Source: Gracilaria domingensis
Lineage: Eukaryota; Rhodophyta; Florideophyceae; Gracilariales; Gracilariaceae
NCBI GenBank assembly: GCA_022539475.1
Contig: VCMS01000229.1
Coordinates: 1 to 64,000 of the forward strand
Length of the DNA: 64,000 nucleotides
Direction: 5' to 3'
In this document: positions 42,537 through 51,695 of the stretch, piece after piece
Numbering within the stretch: the stretch's first letter is position 1
How the letters are laid out: each line of letters begins with the position of its first letter
The notes under the pieces: generated by a model
Told to the model about the DNA's origin: nothing
Databases searched by the model: none
Seen by the model: the letters and a program-made list of their open reading frames with translations, nothing else
Made by a program: the position numbers and the translations under genes

Positions 42537-44354
42537 ATGTCCGCTTCTACTCGTTCCCAATCCGTTGCTAAGTATGATCGCCTCAAGCGTTCCATCTCTG
42601 TTGTAGAGCCGACTACTGAGATTGGTCGTCATCTTCGCGACATTTCGGGTTACACGTTATCAATGTATCCCGTTGTTGATGAGTCTGGATCTCTTATTAC
42701 ACTCACTCCATCTCGCAAGGAAGAAGTCGAGACTACTCTGAGAGGATTCCTTCCCTCTCCTGAGTCCACTCTTACGCCGATTTTCTTCAATGCACCGCTG
42801 TTTCCGGTTCAACTGGTTCGTGATGTCGCTGCTTTGTACGATTTGGATGAGATTCCTGCAGGAATAATATCCTCTCTTCATTTGGAATCTCGTGAAACTT
42901 CCAACCGTTCTCTGGTGACTCATATCTGGTTCATGCACTTCATGGACGCATCCTTCGACACTATGAAGGCAGGTGTGGAGCTTTACCGTCGTTCTCGTTC
43001 CGCTTCCCGCCTCGACGAGACCCCACCATTCGCTGAGAACAATCAGGGATCTGGCGGAAACCTTACTGACATTTTGCCTCCCCCAGGATCCCATGCCGAT
43101 GCATTTCCTCACCGTCGTTCGGTTCCCCCCCCCCCGGAGCAAGCTTTACATGCTCAGGCAGCGGAAGGTCGTTTATTGCGTTCCAACAATGAAGCAGACG
43201 CAGTTGTGAACATCCCGTCAAGTGAGACAGGCCGCCACGGGTCTAATGGCGAAGACACGCGCAAAGCAAACTATGTGTCACAACACTTTAAGGAGAACCG
43301 CTTCAATGGAGACCTGTCTCAGTCCATTGAACTAACACTCCGTGACTACAATATCTGCGCCCGCCAGCATCGTTTGAGCCCAATGCAGAAAGCCGATTAC
43401 TTTGTGAATGTGTTGGATGGTCCCGCTCGCACATTCTTTTTCCAGAATGCGCGTGATGACATGACTTTTGATCAAATGGCTACCATGATGACCACCGAGT
43501 ATAATAGCAACGCCCGCCAGCTTCAAGTATACAGCATTCTGAACACTCTTCGCATTGAGAAAGTCATGGCGGAGAACGAGCTCACCACTCACTCCGATGG
43601 TCTCACAAAATTGGTTACTATGATTGAGGAACTCTCCCCACAGTGTCCCCCTCACTTCAGGTCAGAAGATCATAAGATTGGCTACCTTCGCAAGGCCGTG
43701 CTCGGAATTGACTGGTCGAAGCTTCCCATTAGCAACATTGTGACTTCCAAGTACACTTTCAATGGTTTCATCACTGCCCTCAGAGAGAATCTCCAACTAG
43801 AAGAGGAGATCAAGGAGGTTGCTCGAAAGACAGAGACTCACTTCATTCATGAAGACACTTTATACTAGCAGTATGGTAGAAACCCGAAGCTTGTACGCAA
43901 GCATCCGCCTCGTAATGCCGCTAAGTCATATGGTCGTCCCTCTCGCTCACAATCTCTCCCACGAACCTTTGAGGAGAGTCGTCGTCGTAACGAATGCCAT
44001 AAATGCCTTGCCCCGTGGCATCCGGGACATCGTTGCAAACCCGGTTCAATCCGTAATCATATCCGCCAACGCATCAAGAACGGAGAGCCGGCTGTACACA
44101 TCGTTTCAGACCTCGTCTTAGCAATGGAGGGAGACAACGCAGAGCACGTAGAAAACGCACTGATTCCAAACGAGAACGATGAGGCTAGCGCTGAGGAGGT
44201 TCGGCTGTTCGACGAGCTAACAGGTGGTGAAGCACGATCCGCCTCTTCCGAAATTGAAGCCGTGGACAAGGCGTTATTTACTAATCACCTGTCTGCATCC
44301 ATGACTAACAATGATGTGAATTTTTCGGGACCGCAGCCGCAGGATTTTCAGTAG
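42537..44354 (+). CDS. Copia-2 gag with CCHC zinc knuckle, one in-frame TAG
   Basis: ATG 42537. The first 443 codons include the capsid-type region (SIELTLRDYNICARQHRLSP, then KADYFVNVLDGPARTFFF). TAG at 43866 (TAC TAG CAG) interrupts, and the same frame then runs on to TAG 44352 through CHKCLAPWHPGHRC, an exact Cx2Cx4Hx4C knuckle, and an acidic tail. The TAG may be a CAG-to-TAG mutation or a programmed readthrough point. The first is likelier given other such stops in this element. Gag would form the particle and the knuckle bind RNA. Protease follows in the -1 frame. Confidence 0.75.
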
Positions 44355-44365
44355 GGCGTCGTAGT

Positions 44366-47300
44366 ATACAGCCTCAGCTACGTCGCCCATGTCGATGGGT
44401 AGCTTCACACCGAAGTGCTCTACCGAGGCGCAAATCAGCAAAGGACGCCGTTGAAGTTAACATAACCCACATTCATACAGCAAAACTTTCTCAGGCTCGT
44501 AATCGCTCCCGATTGCATGGATTTTGTGTCGACATTGGTGCCCCTCGTTCGGTCGTAGGCATAAAGGAACTGAGACGAATCTTTGCTCGCAATCGTGTTC
44601 CTGTCCCGAAACTAGATCGCCTACCATCTCACACACGCTTCCGGTTTGCTGACGCTACATTCGAATCGATCGGGCAGATCACCTTGCCACTCGATACGCC
44701 TCCCAATGTTCCCCCCATTTTCGTGACCATGGACGTTGTCCAGGCTGACATTCCAGCTCTTCTTGGCATGGACATATTAGATCGAGAGTCTTTAATCGCA
44801 GACACTGTGGCAAATCGACTCACACGACGTGAACGCATCACGAATGAAGACGGTGTCGACCGATATGTCGACAACTGGTCCATCCCACTCTACAGGGCAA
44901 AGAGTGGACATGTGTTCGTGGATATACGATTTCCATCTAAGATATATTTCACTAGGGCACAACTCTACAAGCTGCATCGGCAATTCTTCCACCCTTCTGC
45001 CACGAAGCTTTTCAATCTCATCAAGAAGGCGAGGCCAGAGGAAGCCACCCCCGAGACCTTGAATACGTTAAGGGACCTCACCAAAAGATGCGATCCTTGT
45101 CAAAGAATCCAAAACGCGCCAACACGATTCCGCGTTTCGTTCGGTGCCGAAAACGTACGCTTCAATTAGCGCGTTCTTATTGATATCATGTACATTGATG
45201 GCAAGCCAATCCTACACGTCGTTGATGAAGCAACCCATTTCTCAGCCGCAACGTTCCTCCCAGATGTTTCAACGAAAACAATTTGGAGGAAGATTCTTCT
45301 GTGTTGGATAACAATTTATACTGGCATTCCAAACAGAATGCTTGTAGATCAGGGAAGCGCTTTCGGTCAACTTTTTATTGACATTGCGGCCTTGTCAAAC
45401 ATTCAAGTCGACCGCACCGGTGTAGAGGCCCACTCCAGTCTCGGCATCGGCGAAAGATACCACCACCCACTCCGTCAAACATACAGGAAGATAATGGCAG
45501 CAGATGGTCAAACGGAACCTGAAGTAGCCCTTGCCGCTGCGGTGAAATCCATGAACGACACACTCGGTCCAGAGGGCCTCGTGCCATCTGCCCTAGTATT
45601 TGGCGAGTACCCACCGGTCCAAACTCGTTCAGAGACCCCAAGCGCACGGGCTACACTAGCAAGCCGTGCAAAGATTGCAAACACCGCGAGAGCTGAGATG
45701 GAGAAGTGCATGTCCAAGCTGAGGCTTGACCGCGCCTTAAAGCATAGGACTCCTGCAGCAGCTGACAAAAGCTACCAGGTCGGCGATAGAGTATTGGTTT
45801 GGAGAGAAAAGATCGTCGACAACCGCATTGGTGAATGGATGGGACCGTTCATTGTGCAAGCCGTTGACACGGAAAAGAAAATGGTCTATGTCCAAGATGT
45901 TCGCATTGGGACCGCTAAACCTTTTGGTTTGGCTCAGGTCAAACGATACTATGAGCCTGAGACGCTGGCACACTCATTCTTCAACGATCTATACCAATCG
46001 CTATCTCATTTCCAATCACCGGAAGCATACCATTGTTACCTCACTGAGATCCTCGATAAGAAAGATCCTCGGGTGCAGTCCAAAGAGATGGATGAGGCTA
46101 AGAAGACCGAGATTAAAGGTCCCTTTGAAAGAGGTACCTTCAAAGTCATTCTGCGCGAAGACGTTCCACCCAACGCCAACGTCCTTCCGGGGCGATTCGT
46201 GTTCGCCATCAAGTCAACCGAGGACGGAAAGATAAAATACCGTACCCGATACGTGATTGGAGGACACCGCGACAAATTGAAGAACATGATGGTGCACAAC
46301 TCTGCTACACTCCAACCACAATCTATTCGCCTTCTCCTCGCCCTGGCTGCCCTACATGGCTTCGATGTATGGACATCTGACATCCGACAGGCCTACCTAC
46401 AGTCTGCCGAACCTCTTTCCCGCGAGGTATTCATCACAAAGCCTGTCCCCGAGTTCGAACTTGATCCTTCACAATGTTTACAGCTCTTGAAGCCACTCTA
46501 TGGCCTCTGCGAGTCCGGCGACTTATGGTATCGAACACTCGACCGACATCATCGCGACGACCTCGGTATGACCCCACTACGCTCTGATCCAGCACTCTAC
46601 ATCATGCTAGGTGAGCGTCTGCTAAAAGGACTGTCCGGTTGTTACGTTGACGACTGGATACGCTCCGGGAACGCCGAGTTCAAACGCATCTGCGAGAAAA
46701 GCAAGCAGAAATTCCAAATGACGGAAGACCAGCATCTACCAAGTCCGTTCACTGGTTTCAGTCTTTCGCGCGACCTCAATGGCACCATACAACTGGATCA
46801 GCGAAGCTACCTGCGCCAACTTGAAGAACTGCAACCCTCTGCGTGTTTCTCGGAATTTCGATCGATGCGAATGAAGCTAGCTTGGCTTGCCAATTCACGT
46901 CCTGACTGTCTTTTCGAAATCTCGTAAATGGCGCAAGTCACCGATGAACTATTTCATCGGAATCGCACTGCTGTCATCTTCCAACTGAATCGCGCCATTC
47001 GCTATGCAAAGACGAATGACATATCTATTAAGTTCCCTTCTCTTTCGCTCAAAACTCTCCGTGTCATTGGGTACTCTGATTCTTCGTTTGGTAACAACGA
47101 AGACTTCTCCTCACAGTTGGGGCATATATGCTTACTGGGCGACGCGACCGGTGCGGTCATCCCCATCAGCTTCAAGTCTTACAAGTCGCGACGAATAACG
47201 CGTTCAGCTATGGCTGGAGAAGTGATAGCTTTTTCGGACCTCTTTGACGTCGCAATCACTCTTGCGCAAGAACTGGAACTTATTCTCCGACAACGCATAC

Positions 47301-47500
47301 CAGTGCAGCTTTTCACTGATAGCAAAAGTTTATTCGACGTCATATCAAAAGGCACACGAACGTCTGAGAAACGAATGATGCTTGACATTGCGGCAGCCAG
47401 AGAAGGATTCAAATCCCATCTTATCTCTGACATAGGTTTGTTCGAAGCGCATCGAATGTTGCAGACGGATTGACAAAGCGCATGCAGCAGCATCGTTACG
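44366..47500 (+). pseudogene. Copia-2 pol: protease, integrase, reverse transcriptase, RNase H
   Basis: Protease GFCVDIGAPRSVVG (DIGA) and ALLGMDIL. Integrase zinc finger KLHRQFFHP..CDPC, core LIDIMYIDGK (D), LVDQGSAF (D), GIGERYHHP (E), then GDRVLVWREKIVDNRIGEWM. RT SDIRQAYLQSAEPLSREVF, LLKPLYGLCESGD, GCYVDDWIRSG (YVDD intact). RNase H VIGYSDSSFGNNEDFSSQLG and LFTDSKSLFD. Nonsense codons in an otherwise single frame: TAG 45167 (FN*RVLID) and TAA 46925 (EIS*MAQ), both one C-to-T step from Gln. A frameshift near 47450 precedes NVADGLTK. All catalytic residues I checked are present. Confidence 0.85.
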
Positions 47501-47720
47501 TCATCGTCTATTGCACCAGAGCAATGGATCCTTAGAGGTTAAAGCCTGCTTTCTTCTACTCTGGCTTTGCATTATACACCTCGCGCACTTCGGCACATAG
47601 CCTTATCGCCTCTCATATACACGCGCGCAACTCGTCTCCGACAATATCTACTTTGCGTTCCGCACGTCTAAATCTCACGTCGCGACGCGTCGACCATCAG
47701 CAGTGATCCCTATATCCCAC

Positions 47721-48482
47721 TCACCGCCGAATACCCGTTCGGACCATATGCAAATTTGTTCCGCCACGTCTAAATCTCACGTCGCGACGCGGCTGCCACG
47801 GTATGCAATGTCCTCTGGAGGCTTCCCAACCGGATGAATACCCACCCCCCTGGCGCTGCATCACGCCTTGCAACTTCTTCGCGGTTGTCACATCGATGAC
47901 CCTGGCTACTGCATTCAATACCGCGAACATCAAACAATTCCCCCCTTTGCGAGCGCCGATCACTGAGACCTTTCCTTCCTTGAAATGTTCCTTCGCCTCT
48001 GCACTTGAACCTCTCTTCCCGGGGCCGACCTTGGTGAGCGAGAACCCCGGGTTCTCTAAACACCAATCAATTACCTTCTCTCTGATGACGACCCCCGCTC
48101 TTCGCCAATTGCCTCGGTGAATACGTGGTTTTGGCGGTAACGGCATGGGTTTCCTTTTAGCATTCTGAGTCTCCGCCGTTACACTGAACTTCACTGCCTT
48201 CCACCCTCGACTCTGCAGTGTGTCAATGTCAACTGGGAACATAGACTCTGTGCCATTCTGGGCAGAACACATTGCGACAAAATGACCCTTTCCAACCTTT
48301 TTCTTAGTCCGCGAACCATCCCATGCCATGAACTTTTCTATCCCACAAACCGCTTCAGCTCGTTTTGGACCCTTTAGCGCCCCAGATGCTTTACATTGGG
48401 ATACTTTCCTTGGTGCCTTTCCCGCCCTTGGCACTTTGGTGGACAACCCTCTTAGTGTCTTTACCGCTTCAGTTTGTGCCAT
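47721..48482 (-). CDS. Antisense ORF of copia-2, 253 aa, unrecognised
   Basis: The frame from ATG 48482 is fully open on the strand opposite gag-pol, between pol and the 3' LTR. The N-terminal third is very basic (TKVPRAGKAPRKVSQCKA). The middle has HRGNWRRAGVVIREKVIDWC, and the C-terminal part has GARKGGNCLMFAVLNAVARV, then SRGHCIPWQ. A GxNCLxxAVxNA helix after a glycine-rich turn is reminiscent of papain-like or OTU cysteine peptidases, with a later His, but this is only a pattern guess. The frame is intact although pol is broken. Position mirrors the antisense frame of the gypsy element. Function unknown. Confidence 0.5.
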   Translation of the reverse strand: MAQTEAVKTLRGLSTKVPRAGKAPRKVSQCKASGALKGPKRAEAVCGIEKFMAWDGSRTKKKVGKGHFVAMCSAQNGTESMFPVDIDTLQSRGWKAVKFSVTAETQNAKRKPMPLPPKPRIHRGNWRRAGVVIREKVIDWCLENPGFSLTKVGPGKRGSSAEAKEHFKEGKVSVIGARKGGNCLMFAVLNAVARVIDVTTAKKLQGVMQRQGGGYSSGWEASRGHCIPWQPRRDVRFRRGGTNLHMVRTGIRR

Positions 48483-48964
48483 ATTGTTGTTGCCTCGCGG
48501 CGCACTAGTCACCTTGCGGCACACTAGGCTCTTTCGCTTTTATTCGAATAACCGTATATGGGAGACGACGTCACCCAGTAACGGGTCTAGTCGCTGCCAA
48601 AGCTAACGAACAAGAACGGAACAGACACTGCGTCTTTCTCTCTGAACGAACGCGCACACCGCCTTTTGCGTATGCTGGAAGGAAATCTTACTCTTTACTG
48701 CAATCGTAATGGTTCTAAACGGTCTCCACTTCATCTACCGTTGACATTTTTGGTGGCTACGCCTGCTCTTGCTACCCAATATCACTCCGATTTGACCCCA
48801 TCTTGGCAACCGTTGCGCCGATATGTGCGCAAAACTTGGCTTCACTTGCTGACACTACGGACATGGAGCTTGTCTCACCTTTTACAGCCAATGATATCGG
48901 CTCTAATTTCTTTTGAGTACGCGCTTTTCGCATCTTGTATTTGCTACGTTGTTGAGGGAGGGAG

Positions 48965-49259
48965 TGTAGTAATAGAACGCTGCGGTCATTGTCGTTGTTG
49001 GAGACCAGCAGCGTCGGAGCTCAACAACGAGCTCACAGACCACACGATCTGTGAGCTCCAGTAGCAACTACTTGTACTTCGTTCGCACGCGCAAGGCAAT
49101 TGCAAGGAGCGAGACAGTTTGGAATTGAAGTTTTACTTAGTAATAAAGTTTGACTTCTTGGGGCGCGAAGAGACGCACCCCTACCAAACGCAACCTCTAT
49201 CTGTTGTCTTCATTGTAGAAGACAATCCATTCAGAGCTCACTCGTGCGTTTACACGACA
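48965..49259 (+). repeat. Copia-2 3' LTR
   Basis: 295 bp, one base different from the 5' LTR. Preceded by the purine tract GAGGGAGGAG and followed by TCTAA (49260-49264). Confidence 0.9.
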
Positions 49260-49325
49260 TCTAATGATAACCAGTTTGTTCTCAATTCACACCTTCGATA
49301 TGATAACTCACCACAATTCAAAAAT

Positions 49326-51194
49326 TCAATCAGATATCATTTCAAGAGAGGTCAGGTTCATCAATTCCTCTTCAAGAGCGTACTGTTCTAAACGAGATTG
49401 AACACGTTCAGAACGAGCATTTTGAATTGCTTCAGAAACCAACTGCGAATCCCAAAATCGTTCGTTCTGTTTCAAAAGTACAATGGCTTTAAACATTCTT
49501 GGAGTCATAGATTTGCGATTGTCTGTCAAAAGGTTCTTGGCGATGCTCCAGAGGCGTTCAACTTCCGCAACGGAGCCCAGAATAAAATCACAATTCATAT
49601 ACTTTTCCTTCTTCATCACTACCTTTCTCTTCTTTGCCAGTCGTGCTGCGATTCCCGTCCCAACATTTCTAGAAGCAATACCAGCATGCACTTCTGAGAC
49701 AGTATCAGGTTGTTCTAAGCATTGAACAGATTCCTTTTCGTCTTCCGTTAGTTCTGTTTGCAAACCGCGTTGAATTTAACCACACCGCTTTCAAAGCTTG
49801 GATCCAAAACAATAGCTGCATCTGGGGCTTTATATTTGTTTTCAAGTTTGCACTGGTAAAGAGGAGGGCTTCTAATATTCCGCTGTTTCATGACTGTCTC
49901 GAGCAAGACATCAAGATCATCTCTGCATTGCGCAAGAGTATGACCACGGGTTTGAAGCGACTTCGTAACAATGTCAATTTCAGCCAACATCTTAGAAAAC
50001 TTTTGTGCTCTCGTAGTCAGTTGCACGCCTGCATCAATGACAAGATTGTTTTCCGATGAATTGCGAACATCAAGTAAATCCTCTCTAATTCGAATGAACC
50101 TTTTGAGCATGTGCAGTTTCCCAGACCACCTTGTAGCATTGTGCATTATCGGCGAAAGGTGGGTTAAGTTACGCAGCAGCGCTGCATTTCCTAACTTCTT
50201 GGCATCTTTCACCGTCCCATGTACACTATCAATAGTTTGTTTCAGTTTACTGTGTCTATCTGCCACATGGTTCACTTCCAGGTTCCGCTTATGGCTATTG
50301 CAGCCACAAACCGTTTCTCCAATATGCTAGCCGTTTTCGTATTCGTACTGAATTTTCAGAGATAAGACAGACACACCACGATGCAAAGTCCTGTCCAAAG
50401 ATGGGAAAGATCTCGTTGAAAAAGTGTGCGTGAGTCTCTGCGTTGATTTGTAGTTTCATTATTTGTTTCATCTAGAACAGTATTATCTTCAAGTTGTCCC
50501 ATCAGTGACATTGCCAATAGTGTAAGACGAGGCGTGAAACGCACAACCTTTATTCCTGATTCGGTCGAAGTTTCTTTAGTAAAATACGAAGCGATTAGAG
50601 CATTGTAATGCATTGCATTGCAAGTCCAACCGTCATACAGAACTGCTCCCTTAGTACCAGATAATTTATTACATATCCTCTTCTCAAATAGTTCCACGAG
50701 CTTGAAGACGAATTTCAGAAAATTGAGCTTATCGATTGTGGCTTAAACATTGAAAACCGGCGAACTTCTAAGTCAGAGATGTAGTAGAGCGGCACATTTT
50801 TCATCACAATCATCCGAATGTAACCATGCATAGTCGCTTCATACTCGGATAATGCACGGGATTGAAAATGAGAAAGGATAGTCCCACCTTCTTGTTTAGC
50901 GATTAAAACACCTTCGTTGTATAGATCCAAAAGTAATTTGTCTTGTTGCTCTGCGTTCAAACCTTTCCCGTAGCAACTTCTAAGATGTGCATAGGGATTA
51001 ATGAATCCGGTTTTGTCCAAAAAAGAAACAATTGGAGACACACAGGTAGCCTTAGAAAATTTGTACTGGAGGTAAACACGCGAAATCATTTTACCTGTTG
51101 TGCTGTGTTTATGGCTTCGAACTTCTGTCCCATGGTACTTCATCAATGCGCTAACTATTTGCTTCTTCGTCGGTCTTCGGTTTGCGGTAGACAT
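49326..51194 (-). pseudogene. hAT-A transposase, three frameshifts
   Basis: ATG 51194. The order on the minus strand is a basic N-terminus with a BED-like C..H..C region (SPIVSFLDKTGFINPYAHLR), then KGAVLYDGWTCNAMHYNALI (catalytic Asp of the RNase H-like fold), CGCNSHKRNLEVNHV (CxxH), NATRWSGKLHMLKRF (the TRW motif) and a C-terminal dimerisation region GSVAEVERLWSIAKNLLTDN. Frame changes near 50735, 50340 and 49760 divide it into four open stretches, and an in-frame stop lies near 50325. It is therefore dead. Copia-2 sits just past its stop. Confidence 0.75.
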
Positions 51195-51260
51195 CGTGTA
51201 ATCTACCTGATGGTTTGAGATGAAAACTCCACTGTGGCTTGGAGTTCTCGTGGAAGTCAA

Positions 51261-51687
51261 TAAGAAGCTCCTTGGTAGAGAAAATTTAAAAGTCGTTTAA
51301 GCCCTCGCATAGGGGACTATAAAGAAAAGCGCAAATGCTGAGATGTTGTGGTAGATTTTTTGCTAGATTTCTGGCGTTCGTAATTTATTTCTTATGTAAA
51401 TATGGCGATTTGAATTGTTCTGTGGCTTCGATTACAGAAATCGTATGGTCATGAAGCGTTAGGGTCAGGTTTTAATGCATACTTGTGACGTGAGATTTTG
51501 TTTCAGCTTTATCCTTGTCAAGATGCTGTGAACGAGATCAAAAATTATTCGAGTTGTAAGACCAATATTAATTGCAATATAAAACTTTCGAGCAATACGT
51601 ATTGCGATATAGGCAGAAAGTACAATATACAATGCAATGGAGTCATTGACATGCAATATGTATTTTTTTTATTGGATATTGCAATAT
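51261..51687. other. hAT-A right subterminal region
   Basis: No gene. It holds repeated TATTGCAATA-type motifs (GCAATACGTATTGCGATA, ACATGCAATATGTATT, GGATATTGCAATATATTG), matching the left end of hAT-A at 41820-41970. Confidence 0.6.
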
Positions 51688-51695
51688 ATTGTAAT

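Larger units (their letters stand above)
42179..49259 (+). mobile_element. Ty1/copia-type LTR retrotransposon (copia-2), young
   Basis: It has two 295-bp LTRs (42179-42473, 48965-49259) starting TGTAGTAATAG and ending TTTACACGACA, with one difference seen by eye. A TCTAA target duplication flanks it and a polypurine tract (GAGGGAGGAG, 48955-48964) precedes the 3' LTR. The inside is gag, protease, integrase, RT, RNase H in the copia order, plus a 253-aa antisense ORF before the 3' LTR. It inserted just downstream of the hAT-A transposase gene. Despite the near-identical LTRs, pol has several nonsense codons and a frame break. Confidence 0.9.

Noticed and set aside
43850..43880. Programmed stop readthrough at the copia-2 gag TAG
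   Set aside because: The context TAG CAG TAT only partly fits the CARYYA readthrough signal, and the same element has two more in-frame stops inside integrase and RT/RNase H, so mutation is simpler. It is kept only as a minor alternative.
2834..46927. Possible alternative genetic code with TAA/TAG read as Gln
   Set aside because: Many in-frame TAA/TAG stops suit Gln, but TAG ends the tnp2-like transposase and both helical paralogs at homologous positions, TGA also appears as an internal stop in transposons, and affected genes have frameshifts. Standard code with decay explains the data better.
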